Shown: positions 21,336 to 32,039, counted from the first letter of the stretch. The stretch: DNA of 64,000 bases from Acheta domesticus (GCA_031308135.1 JAHLJT010000631.1:143138734-143202733), one strand, 5' to 3'. Notes: generated from the letters alone by a model not told the origin. Program-made: numbers and translations.

Positions 21336-22808
21336 TCATTCGACTGATCAAATCGAGGCATCCTGCTGGCAAATGTGAAGATGATGGCTAAGCCGTCGGA
21401 AACCGCTCTACCTATAATTAGTAGCGTTGCTAAAGACGTTTTGTATTAGTAATAGTGTGTTTGCGGAGGCGCACACTCAATTTTTCTCGACGAGAGGGGG
21501 AGGGGAGCTACAGGTAGTGTTCAGCTTGACGTTTTCTTATAGAGAATGTTTGCGTTATGTGGAATGAAACATGTATTTTTATTTGCTCTCTTGTAGTTGA
21601 TATTTATAAAGCACACAGTTGACATACTTTATGGCAAGCATAGGAAATTGGCAAAAGTTATATATTTTGTATATGAATCACTCACTACCTTGTGCGGAGG
21701 CCAAAGTCCCATGGGCCTTCTTCCCTTGCGTCTGCCACTGTGCATTTGTAATCGTGAATAATTAATAATTACGACTGTTCGAAGTAGAATGCAAACAAAA
21801 GAGCACTGACAATTTTCTTGAAATCACAAGACAATTTCCCCAGAAAAGTATTGCATGATGTGATTATTTTAAAATTAAATAAATAGCAATAGTTTAGAAA
21901 TGTCTCACATATGTCAACTTCCAAGACGGAATTCCGTTTTTGCGAACATATCGGCCTGAGATTTTCCAAGAGAGGATGTACAATTTCTTGTATCTTCCGT
22001 TATTTGGAATAGTCTGTAAAGGTGTAGGCGACATATGTCGTGTCTTGTACTGGAATAATTACAAATAGTATAGACGTTATTGGAATATCAGAGCATTCCA
22101 TATATAATTATTATTAGATTTGTCAACACCTTGTCACCTTTTCGGATGCGTGTACCACGTTGTGATCTTGTTATTGTATAACAAATGTATTTTAATAATT
22201 CTTTGAACAATTTTTTGAAAAAATTTAATTAATAATAATAAATTCTAGACATTGCAAAATAAATTACTAGTTGATGACGGGAAACGTGTAAACTAATATA
22301 TTTTAATGGATGGAAATGCCTCATTCGAAAGAGGGTTTTGAATATCAGCTAAGACCTTGGGCGGAAAGTTTAGTGCAGTCATCTGACTATAATATATTTG
22401 TTAGGATGTATGCTATGTTTAAACTCATCCTGATATTTCCTCAGCAATATTAAAAGGATATTAATGTTCTCTAGGTCAATGTTAGTCAATTAGTAGTCTC
22501 ACTTTCGTGCTCCGGTAATATACTTCCAATGATGATTTTCCAAAATTCACAAAAAACTACATACTGAAAAACTTTCAACTGTCTCAAATATAACTGTTAA
22601 ACATATTTATCATTACTCATCCTTGTTTATCTTAGTTAAACCTTTGTTGAAGCTACATCATTTTTACAAAATTCATATCTTTAACCATGGAACTGATATT
22701 TCAAAAAATGTATGACATTTCCGATCAAAATAAATTCTATTCCAACAACGGCACGGTACCTTTTATGAAGCGCAGAATTAGTAGAGCCACCTGATACGCG
22801 CAATTTGA
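21336..22808. other. AT-rich stretch, nothing recognised
   Basis: About 1.5 kb with no coding segment or repeat recognised. The last 50 bp (22809-22858) hold a short AAAGTAAAAC tandem just upstream of the LINE. Confidence 0.4.
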
Positions 22809-22932
22809 GAAAAGTAAAACAAAGTTAAAAGTAAAACAAAGTAAAAAAGTAAAACAAATCATTCAGTCTGTGCCTGGACGTTGTAGCGAGCGGACGTGCC
22901 TTGGGGATCGCTCTCGCGCAGGTAAAGGGATA

Positions 22933-23964
22933 ATGGGCTGCGACGTGGAAATGTACCGGGCCCGCATCGGCAGCTGGGCCGCCCGCGTGGCGTGCGTGCT
23001 GAGAAAGGGTAGCGTTCCTGCTCCCTCTCTGGACGCCTTTGCACTGCTAGTTATAGCAGCGATGTTAGTAATTGGTGGCGTAGAGATAAATCCTGGCCCG
23101 GTATCTACGCGACGTGGCCCACCAGTGGATGTTTCATGGAGGTGCGTCGAGTGTTGCAACGGCGGTCTGCGAGGTGAACTGTCGCGCCTTCGACAGGAGT
23201 TCTTGCAGGTTACTGCTAAGCTTGCAGCGACTCAACAGGAGCTGCAAGTTTTGAAGGCAGCAGCAAGAGTAACGGAGGTGGAGGCGATAGCAGCTACTGC
23301 GACGGAGGAGGCAGTGACGTTGGTGGCTCAGCCGGCCACAGCGGTTCTGCCAGTAGAGGTGACGTCGCCAACTCCGGCGGCGAGTTCCCCAAACGTGGTG
23401 TCCACGGCGGTGACGGCATCAACCACATTTGCATCGGTTGTCAAGGATTCAGCGGCAACGAAAAATTCTAAAAAATGTGTTGTGTTCGGTGACTCTATTG
23501 TGCGTCACGTAGGTCACGCAAACCTGCAAGTTAAATGCTTTCCGGGAATCCGCGTGGAACAGCTGAAATCGCAAATTGAAGCTAGTGACGTGGAAGCCCC
23601 GGAAACTGTTATCATTCACGGAGGCTCCAATAATTTATGGAGATGTCGCTCATTTGATCACCTCATGGGCGACATCTACGAACTTGGGGTAGCAGCCAAA
23701 ACGCGCTTTCCATCCTCGCGTATAATGCTTAGTGGCGTCATTCGCCGCCGGGATGTTTGGTCCCGTAAGGTGGCGAGGATAAATCGGGACATGGACTTTG
23801 TGGCAAAAGCTCTCGGATTCATGTTTGTGGATCCAAACGGGTGGATCTCAGAGAGCTCACTAGGTCGAGACGGCGTCCATCTCAACCGGAGGGGCGTTGC
23901 GGAGCTCAGTGGCCTCTATACTAGAGTAGCTGAATTCTGCACACGCCCTCCCGTCGCCCGTTGA
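22933..23964 (+). CDS. LINE ORF1: 2A-like motif plus SGNH esterase
   Basis: 343 aa from the first ATG (22933); the frame is open from GTG at 22870, but ATG is the realistic start. In order: a hydrophobic stretch leading to GGVEINPGP (NPGP at residues 53-56), a Cys cluster WRCVECC (about 69-75), a coiled-coil segment (about 80-111, LSRLRQEFLQVTAKLAATQQ), an Ala/Thr/Val-rich linker, and an SGNH-hydrolase domain with GDS at 186-188, HGGSNN at 229-234 and DGVH at 313-316. In related elements ORF1 is an RNA-binding/esterase accessory protein. The 2A core has G where D is usual (DVExNPGP). It ends in a TGA followed by an open same-phase frame that becomes ORF2. Confidence 0.85.
   Translation: MGCDVEMYRARIGSWAARVACVLRKGSVPAPSLDAFALLVIAAMLVIGGVEINPGPVSTRRGPPVDVSWRCVECCNGGLRGELSRLRQEFLQVTAKLAATQQELQVLKAAARVTEVEAIAATATEEAVTLVAQPATAVLPVEVTSPTPAASSPNVVSTAVTASTTFASVVKDSAATKNSKKCVVFGDSIVRHVGHANLQVKCFPGIRVEQLKSQIEASDVEAPETVIIHGGSNNLWRCRSFDHLMGDIYELGVAAKTRFPSSRIMLSGVIRRRDVWSRKVARINRDMDFVAKALGFMFVDPNGWISESSLGRDGVHLNRRGVAELSGLYTRVAEFCTRPPVAR
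23047..23100 (+). other. 2A-like ribosome-skipping motif (variant)
   Basis: Encodes ALLVIAAMLVIGGVEINPGP: a hydrophobic helix-like run followed by the NPGP signature. In 2A peptides the ribosome skips the bond between the last G and P. Here the usual aspartate before V-E is glycine, which may weaken activity (family knowledge plus inference). It would release a short N-terminal leader from the coiled-coil/esterase part. Confidence 0.7.
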
Positions 23965-24084
23965 CGCTGTGAGCGACCGCCGGTCTCGCGTTCCGCGGCC
24001 AAATTAAATCTACCGGCAGCGGCGATAGGAGCGGGGGCTGTTGGTTTCACTCCGGTAACGGTGGCTTCAGCGGAGACGTGTGTG

Positions 24085-24218
24085 ACGGTGGAGAAGGCGG
24101 GGACGGAGGAGACGACGGAGACGACGGAGGCGGCGGACACGGCGGCGGTGACTGAGCTGGCGAAGGCGACGGCGGCGGCTGTGACGGCGACGGCGGCGAC
24201 TGCGGTGTCGTCGTCGTC

Positions 24219-24250
<32 letters not shown>

Positions 24251-24319
24251 CGGCGGAGACGGCGGCCGCGACGGCGACGGCGACGGCGACGGTGACGGCG
24301 ATGGCGGCGGCGACGGCGG

Positions 24320-24360
<41 letters not shown>

Positions 24361-24445
24361 GCGGCGGCGGCGGTGACGACGATGACGACGGCGATGGAGA
24401 CGACGAGGGCGGAGACGACGGCGGCGGAGGCGACGACAGAGGCAG
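24085..24445 (+). repeat. (GNC)n triplet tract inside LINE coding region
   Basis: Nearly pure GCG/ACG/GAC triplets, phase-matched to the ORF, encoding Ala/Thr-rich low-complexity sequence N-terminal to the endonuclease. The minus strand reads as an Arg/His polymer, which is an artefact. It looks like a trinucleotide expansion tolerated because it stays in frame. Confidence 0.9.
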
Positions 24446-26817
24446 CGACTTCGAGGGACGCGCCCTTTCAAGAACACTTTCAGGTGAGGAAGGGGTTCCT
24501 TAGGTTGTTGCAGGTGAACTGTCGTAGTATAATCAATAAAGAAATAGAGTTTTGGAATCTAGTTGATGCCTGCGATCCCGACATAGTGATAGGGACTGAG
24601 TCGTGGCTAACTGAGGAAATCGGGTCCTCTGAAATTTTTCATTCCCATTACAAGATCCTTAGGAGGGATAGAATTAGCAGAGGGGGCGGAGTCTTTATTT
24701 GCGTCAAAGAGGACATTAATATTAGATTAGAGTGGGTCAGTAGAGAGTTTGAAATGATGGGAATAGAAATTATTACGTCAGGAACTGTTTTAGAAATTAT
24801 TGCATGCTATAGGCCTCCGAGCGATGGATATGACATTTTAGATAACATCATTCAGAGAACGGGAAACGAAAATGGCCATGCTATTGTTATTGGAGGCGAC
24901 TTAAATATTCCGAGCGTAAACTGGGAGGGAACCGTTAGCGAAGGGAAAGTCCAAAATTTAGTAAACGGGCTGGTCTGGGAAGAGGGTTTTATCCAGGTAG
25001 TTCGGACCGGGACGCGACAGGATGCGATTTTGGATGTCTACCTAATTAGGCCGAAAGAACTTTTCATATCTTGTGAAGTTGTTGAGGGTATTAGTGACCA
25101 CAAAGCGGTTCTTCTTGACTTAGACGGAAATATTTCAAGGAAAGGCATTACAATAGGAACGAAAGTACGGCAATACAAGAAAGCAAATGTAAGCGGGCTT
25201 CAAGGCTTCTTTAGGGAACAATATGACCGCTTTCTAAGAACAGAGGGCGGTATGGAAGAAATATGGGGCGTGTTTAAAGATATTATATACGAAGCTTTGC
25301 AAAAGTTTGTTCCGTACAAAATTCTAAAAAATAATCCGGATCCAGAATACTACAATGCAAAAATTAGGAGAATGAAGAGGATAACGAGAAAGGCATTTAA
25401 GAACAGAAAGCGTAGTAGCGAGCATATGAATATTTTTCGAAATCATTCAAAAGAATTGGAGCGCGAAAAGAAAATTGCTCAGGAGGCATATTTAAAGAAT
25501 ATTCTAGGTGGGAAGGGAAATAACTGGACAGGCTTTTATAAATATGTTCGTAGAAGGAAAGGAAATAAAGAGGATATCCCAGTTATTCGCGAAAATGGAA
25601 ACAGGCTAATTACTGACAATCGGGCAAAAGCGGATGCATTTAATAAGTATTTTAGTTCGGTTTTCAAAAATAGTACGGACCATCCATTTATTCAAGGGCC
25701 TTCGGTTGCGAATCAGTTTAATATTGAAGTAAACGTTCTATGGAATAAAGTAAAGTCAATGAAAAATGGTAAGTCAAGGGGTCCAGACGACATTTCTACG
25801 GATTTAATTAAACTGGCAGGAAAGGCAATATTACCGTACCTAATTAGAATTTTTCACGTGTCTTTGAATAATTCAAAAGTACCGGAAGATTGGAAATTAG
25901 CCTTTGTCGTACCAATTTTTAAAAGTGGTGACAAAACTAAATTATGCAATTATAGGCCGGTAAGTCTTACGTCAGTGGTGTGCAAGCTTATGGAGCATCT
26001 AGTTGGGAGTTACATTAAGAAAGAATGGGAAATTAAAAAATGGCTCTACGATGGGCAACACGGGTTCAGGAGTGGTTATTCATGCGAAAGTCAGGTAGTC
26101 ACGCTATTTCAGGATCTAGCAGATGAAATTGACGCGGGCGGGAGAGTAGATGCAGTAGTTATAGATTTTGCTAAAGCATTTGATGTCGTTCCACACGATC
26201 GGCTTGTACAGAAATTAATGAATTCAGGCATAGATCCCAGGGTGGTGGCGTGGATTAGCGAGTTTCTGCGAGATAGAAAACAGAAAGTCCGAATTGGACA
26301 AGAGTTATCTTCCGGGGCAAGCGTTACGTCAGGAATACCGCAGGGGAGTGTCATTGGACCCCTTCTATTTCTAGATTTCGTCAATGATCTGCCGGCGCAA
26401 TTAACCTCAAATGTTCGGCTATTTGCAGACGATTGCATAATATATCGTAGTATTAACTCGAAAAGAGATGAAGAAATACTGCAAAAGGATCTTGATGCGT
26501 TACATTACTGGGCGGAAAATAACGGAATGTCCATAAATAGCTCTAAAAGTAAATCCATCACTTTTGGCAGGGGTCATAATTACAGTGAAACACATTACCG
26601 TTTAAATAATGACATTATTCCGAGAGTTTCCTCGTGCAAGTACCTAGGAATTCATTTCGATAGTAAATTAAGTTGGAAAAAACACGTAGATTTTGTTGTA
26701 GGGAAAGCCTGGCGATCTCTTCACTTTGTAATGCGCATCCTAAAAAAGAGTACGGCAAACGCGAGGGAAATTGCTTATTTATCTCTTGTTCGTCCAATAA
26801 TGGACTATATGGAATAA
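24301..26817 (+). CDS. LINE ORF2: APE endonuclease and reverse transcriptase
   Basis: Start placed at the first ATG in frame (24301, inside the Ala/Thr tract). The frame is open back to the codon after the ORF1 TGA, so true initiation is uncertain. The endonuclease shows LLQVNCRS, GTESWL, GGDLNIPSVNW, AILDVYL and GISDHKA, all catalytic positions present. The RT shows PDDISTDLIK, NYRPVSLTSVVCKLMEHLV, HGFRSGYSC, VIDFAKAFDVVPHDRL, SGIPQGSVIGPLLF and FADD (26422-26433). The frame ends at TAA (26815-26817), truncating the C-terminal region because of a 17-bp tandem duplication (26799-26832). Most similar in style to CR1 ORF2. Intact EN and RT suggest a young copy. Confidence 0.9.
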
Positions 26818-26832
26818 TGGACAATATGGAAC

Positions 26833-27211
26833 AATTTGTTGGGATCCGCACAAGATTATGCAGTGTAAACACTTGGAAAGGATTCAGCATAGGGCAGCTA
26901 AATTTACTTTCAGGGACAAGAAAACGGCAGGGTGGGATTCACTCAAAAACAGGCGATCAGTAGCAAGACTCTGCGCCTTGTATAAAGCTTATAATGGTCA
27001 TCCAGCTTGGAAAGAAATTAATCGGCGGCTATGTATTCCTACATACATCAGTAGAGTGGATCACAGGCACAAAATAAATTTAAGACAACAGAGAACGGAT
27101 GTCGGGAAATTTTCTTTTACAAATCGAACGATTACGGAATGGAATAGATTGCCTGCAAAAACCTTTGAACCCTTTCCTCAAAGTGTTCAACAGTTTAGGA
27201 AATTAATTTAG
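26833..27211 (+). pseudogene. ORF2 C-terminal segment, frame-shifted
   Basis: The frame carrying the conserved C-terminal region of CR1-type ORF2, including a WDP motif, HLERIQHRAAKF and NRTITEWNRLPAKTFEPFPQ, is two positions out of phase with the main ORF2. It stops at 27211 with the sequence otherwise intact. The shift coincides with two near-identical 17-bp units at 26799-26815 and 26816-26832. Confidence 0.8.
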
Positions 27212-27700
27212 GGTATTATTAAGTAAATGAGGGAGAATAGTGGGTTATATAGCGATGCATAAGTGTTCTATTGTGAAGTGAGGTGTAGTGCAGTGTATAG
27301 CAGAGAAATAAAGAAGGAAATGTTTTCAGGTCTTAGTGAAGTGAAGTGCAGTGTAATAATAATGCAGTGTGTGTGGGTGTGTGTGGGTGTGTTTTCTCTC
27401 TTAATGTAATTTAATGTTTTATGAATCAGTCAGTTTTTAATATTATTATCATTATTTTACCATTATTATTACTACAATTAGTATATAATTTGCATCTTCT
27501 TCTTCTTCTTCTTCTTATTATTATTATTATTATTATTATTGTTGTTGTTGTTGTTATTATTATTATTATTATTATTACTATTAGTGGTTTTGGAGTTCTA
27601 TATTACAGAAAGGCTGTGTATATTTATGTTTTTGTAATTAGCTGCCACCGGGTTATGCCCAATTGCAGTTTAAATAAATCTAATCTAATCTAATCTAAAA
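27212..27700 (+). other. LINE 3' UTR with compound microsatellite
   Basis: Contains GTGTGGGTGTGTGTGGGTGT near 27368, then (CTT)n, (ATT)n, (GTT)n and (ATT)n from about 27499 to 27578, and the terminal TAAATAAATC(TAATC)n. Short terminal tandems at LINE 3' ends are usual in CR1-like elements; the compound tract is internal. Confidence 0.75.
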
Positions 27701-27724
27701 ATTCATAAATTGCATTGTAGAACT

Positions 27725-28037
27725 ACAAAAGTATTTCACAGCCCGTTCTTGCCTCGCGCGTTCCACGCGTACGCTCTGCCTGCCATGGCCCTTCCGCCCG
27801 CGAAGGGGCCACGCAGCGCAAGTGGAGCGACGGCGCACGGGGTCGCCAGGGGGCGGAGAAAGGAGCGGCGCGAACACACGGAGCAAACCCCTGACGCCCC
27901 ACCCCTCCTCCGCCTCTGCCTCCACCTAACCCTGTCCCCGTCCCGCCCCCGGCGCCTCCACCACCGCGGCACAATCCCTCCCTCGTCATCGCCATCACCA
28001 CCAATGCCTCCACCGCTGCCGCCAACGCATTAACGGC
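27725..28037. other. CpG-dense patch with CCN-rich plus strand
   Basis: GC-rich, CpG-dense; the second half is rich in CCTCC, CCACC and CCGCC triplets. It abuts the next SINE-1 copy, which appears to have inserted into or next to it. Confidence 0.55.
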
Positions 28038-28375
28038 GGAGATGGCTCAGTGACCATCGTTGCCACTGCAGCGTCTTTCACCGGAATGTCCTAGAGTTCT
28101 GGTTCCGTCGGTGGACTTGAACACTAGCTGGAGAGCTACATCGACTTCAGCCGTTGTCTGGAGGAAAGTTCTCATTTCTTCTTCCTCCTCTCCCCCTTCA
28201 CACACACACAGGCTGTGCGGAGACACGGAGGGGCGCACGCCGACGTGTAGGTCGGCACCTGATCTCACATCTCACATTCCAGTGGGAGAGGAACACTCTG
28301 AACCTTCCAGCTATAACAAGCCCTACACTCACAAGACTAATGGTCAAAGTTGGTGACGCGCCCAGACGCACGAAA
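28038..28375 (+). repeat. SINE-1 copy
   Basis: The head begins GAGATGGCTCAGTGACCATC (A-box); B-box remnant near 28095 (GAGTTCTGGTTCCG). The body has CTTCAGCCGTTGTCTGGAGG as in the 8041 copy, CTTCTTCCTCC, a (CA)5 run, GGAGACACGGAGGGGCGCAC, and 3' end AGTTGGTGACGCGCCCAGAC followed by GCACGAAATAATCA. Part of the central block is deleted relative to other copies. Confidence 0.75.
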
Positions 28376-28745
28376 TAATCACGTCATCGCCACCGCCGTA
28401 TCCAACGCCACCACGAACGCGATTTTCGACCGCCACCACTGCCGCCCCCATCTCTATCACAGCCACGAGCATTTATGACCCCCCCTCACGTACCTTCTAC
28501 GCCACCTTCCCTTTCACTACGATATCCCTTCTTTCGCCTCCGCCACCATCGCCACCGCCACCGCCCCCTCCCCGTGCCGTGAGCGCCCTCGGCCAGCGCC
28601 CCGGAGTGCGCGCGCCGATGTTCCGATGTTAATCGCCGCCCGAAGTCAGCATAACCGGAGGAGAGCGCCAGATAAGGCAGAGCCCCGAGAGCAATGGAGC
28701 GCAGAACGCCGCTCCAGGAGAAAGGATGAGAGATTTGGCCACTGC
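28376..28745. repeat. CCR-rich triplet tract and GC patch
   Basis: Degenerate CGCCACCGC, ACCACTGCC and CCACCATCG triplets directly follow the SINE-1 3' end, as at 2371. A CpG-rich block follows to about 28680. No recognised protein. Confidence 0.55.
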
Positions 28746-29690
28746 TCACTGCTCTATTGTCATTAACATTCATTCAGGTAATTTTCTCTGTGGGATTAGA
28801 TTCCATGTAATGCATACGATCTGTAGGATATACTAGCACGTAAGCATGTACTTATTACATGCATGAATGGTTTCATGCAAAATTAATCTCTCTATACGAG
28901 CGCACATATCAGTGATGAGGGTTAGCACAGATCTCGTCCAGCTGAAATAATATCGATTATTTTACCGTAACTCTCATGAAAGCTGAAAATAAATTTATTG
29001 ATTTATTTATTTAATTATAATCTTTGTAATGAAAGAATGTCATAAATTCTACACATTAATTAAACACAAAATAGTGATTACTTTTAAGAAGATAAAAATA
29101 ATAATATTTGAACAAACTTCACAAAGCTTTCAAAATAAGTGTTATTACAAATTCAAAATGAAAATATAATTGTTAAAACATCAGTTAGTGACTGATAAGA
29201 TCACAACAACTCAATCCACTCGTAAGAGAAAGCCTGATGAACGAATTTCCAAACGAGTGAGAAAATATCAGAGCATTACATTAAAACTAAAAACAGCTTT
29301 CTTGAGTGCCTTCAAGGAAGATTTTGACGTCCTGGAAGCAACTAGAACCATTTCATCCGTTCTCAAAGCTGAAAGACCCATAATTTGTCGCTTTATGCCA
29401 TTCTTAAGGTGTGGAAATATAAACATTTCCATAGTTCATTTTCTCAAAAAAATCGGTGTTCATTTTAACTTCCGCCGGAAGTTAGCAGAGCAAAATCACT
29501 AAATCTGTTAATAATGCAAGTATGCACACATAACTATACTTCAAATTTGCCGACTTTTATTTATAAATGATTTGTGGTTGATACAAATTAATATCTTCAT
29601 TATTTTAACTATCATTGACAATACCAAAAAAAACAACTGCTACGCCCCACTCCCCCTGCGGTGTCAACAAATACTCCCTTTGATGTCAAC
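28746..29690. other. AT-rich stretch, nothing recognised
   Basis: An open frame at 29170-29502 (plus; no ATG at its start, Lys/Arg/Ser-rich) has no recognised domain and is not called. Confidence 0.35.
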
Positions 29691-29699
29691 AAATTCTGG

Positions 29700-29745
29700 A
29701 CACTAGATTTTGAAAAAGACCCCAAACAGAGTCGAGACGTTAAGA
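29700..29745 (+). other. short GAGACGTT motif resembling inverted-repeat cores
   Basis: TGAAAAAGACCCCAAACAGA followed by GTCGAGACGTTAAG has the layout A-rich, GAC, loop, GTC, GARACGT seen in the cores at 3919-4073 and 18363-18544. Possibly the end of another Penelope-like remnant; short and therefore weak. Confidence 0.25.
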
Positions 29746-29989
29746 TATGTATAACAATCAATAAATTGTTATAAAATTACCATGTATGTTTTATTAAGGT
29801 CATTAAACTATAACAAATAATAAACAACAGACATGTATGGTCCTTTGTCTTTCACTCCCAGTCATAAAAGTACAGTTGTCCCCCCTTTTAGTCTCTCTTT
29901 TTTCTTCTTTCTCTCTCGGACTTTCTTCATTTCCATCTGTGTTGCCCCTCTCTTTCACTTCTCTCTTTGTTTTTAAATTGTTCGGCCTT

Positions 29990-30206
29990 AAGCCGCCATC
30001 CTGATTGAGGTTTTCTGGGTTTACTCAATCGCTTAAGGCGTATGCCGGGGTGGTCCCTAGTTTTGCTCTCCCAGACGTAAATGTACAGCTGGCCCTCCCC
30101 CTCTTAAAATATTACTACTCTGTATTAATGTAGATTGAGTGGTTAGGCGGAAGAGCAGGCCCTATGGCCTGAGCCTCGACATTAATAAAGACATTATTAT
30201 TATTTT
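29990..30206 (+). repeat. possible LINE 3' end
   Basis: The segment finishes GGCCTGAGCCTCGACATTAA then TAAAGACATTATTATTATTT: a polyadenylation-like signal followed by an ATT-rich tail, the usual look of a 5'-truncated non-LTR retrotransposon terminus. No coding part is seen and no other copy is in the window. Confidence 0.35.
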
Positions 30207-30867
30207 TCCATTACATCACGACTAAAGATGTTATGAGTCGGCTGAATATAAAATCTACTCCAGGTTGCAACCAGCTGCCTAAGGAGCAGATCCGGTGACT
30301 GTCAGTGCCTCTACAATACTTTGCGCAAAATGTGAGCTGTTTTCTGAGCCCCCATTTTTCGCTTTTGCATAGTAAAAGCACTACATCACCTCCTTTAATT
30401 CATCCCGGGTCCACCTCTGACGATGGCTTCGAGCTACTGCCGGCTCTGGGTCCCTGGGACTAACATCCGTGGGATGGCCAGACGTCGACAAGGTGACATT
30501 AGATCGGTAGCATTCTGAGCAGGTATGGGACATTGGTAAAACAAGGCACGTTAAGATTCATAACATTTCTTGTTCTATCCATTTTGCTCATTGGTTTGAA
30601 TTGAAGATTCGCAGGACGCAAGATCGAGTTCACAGATCACACTTAACCCTCGGGTTGTTTCCTGCCATCCGTTACTGCGACCCACAGTGGCCTCGGGGCA
30701 TCCCCCCGCAGGGCCCAGCAAGGGGTCCCTCCGATCGCCAGTCGGCATTACTAAACCCCACGGGATTTTCACTGACTGCTGAAGGCAGCCTCCTTCGCTG
30801 GCTAATGCAAGGTTCGGGCCTCCACTCTAATCAGTGGCCTGGTGTGCCAACCCAGTTTCTCTCCTGT
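30207..30867. other. mixed composition, nothing recognised
   Basis: No gene recognised; possibly a 3' end of another retroelement, because it finishes in an (ATT)n tract. Confidence 0.3.
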
Positions 30868-30870
30868 ATC

Positions 30871-30903
<33 letters not shown>
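30868..30903. repeat. (ATT)n microsatellite
   Basis: About 11 ATT units in an uninterrupted run. Confidence 0.9.
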
Positions 30904-30907
<4 letters not shown>

Positions 30908-30916
30908 TCATTAAAA

Positions 30917-31240
30917 GAGATTAATTACAATTAACCGATTAATCCCAGAAATAGCTCTTCTTGCAAGCGTCATCGGAAAAGAACGGATATGGTTCCTCCT
31001 AACCAACTGCCCGTTACACTGTATACCACAATTTGCCGGTAATACGTTTTAAATATAATTTGTAATAAAAGAATTTGTCGAGAACCGATTAGTTACAATT
31101 AACCGGTAATGTATCCCAGAAATGTCTCTCTTGCGAGCGCCGTTGAAGAAGAAAGGAGATGGTTCCTCCTTAACACTTGCCCATAACAACTCGCACATTA
31201 TGCTACAATTTGCCGGTAACAAGTGCTAAATATAAACTGT
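30917..31240. repeat. tandem duplication, ~168-bp unit
   Basis: Two diverged copies share TTACAATTAACCG, ATCCCAGAAAT, CTCTTGCRAGCG, GATATGGTTCCTCCT or GAGATGGTTCCTCCT, TGCCC.TAACA-like sequence, ACAATTTGCCGGTAA and TAAATATAA. TTACAATTAACC starts at 30925 and 31093, giving the 168-bp period. No coding potential. Confidence 0.75.
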
Positions 31241-31629
31241 CGGAGAAAATGATAACAGTATCTTCCAATATTGCGTATATAAAATCACACACTATGCCAA
31301 ACCTCTTTTTAATAAACGTTTATTTACAATCTGTTCATACACGAGAATAAGTAAATTTGTTGACTTGATAATTAGCATTGGTTCAGGAAGATACTTATTA
31401 GTATCTCTCCATTAATACAGTTGATTACATAACTACACTTCAAAATCTGTGAAGCAAATCTAAGAGTTTGAATTTTTTAAAACATCTTATTTTCAAACTG
31501 TTATGTAACAAGTTAATGACTAAAGTATTTGTATAGCTTTCTAATTTTTGAATATATTGTAAGAACAATTTTTTATTTCTTTATTAACTACTGGCATTTT
31601 AAAATAAGAGTGAATTACATCATTTCGAA
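31241..31629. other. AT-rich stretch, nothing recognised
   Basis: No coding segment or repeat recognised. Confidence 0.4.
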
Positions 31630-31825
31630 CCTACCACGGACGTTTTGAACGAAAAGCGGATGAAAACGACGGACGAACGTTTTGAAAGAAATATTTTTTT
31701 CGATATCAGGGGTCCTCCAAACGGGTATTTTTGTTGAAATCTCGAAATCAGTTTTCCGCATGATGTAACTTTCCCAATATTACTTCATTTATACGTATGT
31801 ATACATACGTATATTACTCCATATT
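31630..31825 (+). mobile_element. family A fragment (R-terminal part)
   Basis: GACGGACGAACGTTTTG, TTCGATATCAGGGGTCCTCC, GTTGAAATCTCGAAATCAGT, CATGATGTAACTTTCCC and ACGTATGTATACATACGTAT match the R-terminal third of family A; the last GGGAAAGTAAAA is missing. Truncated at both ends. Confidence 0.7.
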
Positions 31826-32039
31826 TTAAATCGTATCTTTGAATTGAAATTTTAAGTTATATTTTAGATAAAAATAAAATATTACAAAAGGATAATACAG
31901 AGTAGATTCAAGGACTTTCGAAGTATACAATTTACATAAATATAGGTATGTAACAAAGAGAAAATTGAGATTTGTAATGGATATATAACCGTAGGCTTTA
32001 ATAGTGAAGAAATGTTTAAGGGGGAGTGAAGAGTGATCA

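Larger units (their letters stand above)
22860..27700 (+). mobile_element. CR1/L2-group non-LTR retrotransposon, near full length
   Basis: Gene order ORF1 (2A-like motif, coiled coil, esterase) then ORF2 (APE endonuclease, RT), followed by a 3' UTR with microsatellites and a terminal short tandem (TAATC)n at about 27677-27697. Esterase-type ORF1 with a 2A-like sequence is known from CR1/L2-type elements of the Jockey superfamily. The 5' boundary is inferred: a simple AAAGTAAAAC repeat ends at 22858 and ORF1 opens within about 75 bp. No clear target duplication was found, as is common for CR1. Only one disabling lesion was spotted downstream of RT. Confidence 0.85.

Noticed and set aside
20805..21391. 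Four overlapping long ORFs on both strands
   Set aside because: Explained by the 10-bp array and surrounding CpG patch; no start context, domain or codon bias seen.
24067..24477. 136-codon minus-strand ORF made almost wholly of arginine and histidine
   Set aside because: It is the antisense of the (GNC)n triplet tract in the LINE; no independent evidence of coding.
26109..26438. Minus-strand ORFs opposite the LINE RT (26109-26438, 26615-26890)
   Set aside because: Antisense shadows of the RT coding region.
29170..29502. 110-codon plus-strand ORF rich in Lys, Arg and Ser
   Set aside because: No ATG at the start and no recognised domain; length is within chance expectation, though an unknown transposon protein cannot be fully excluded.
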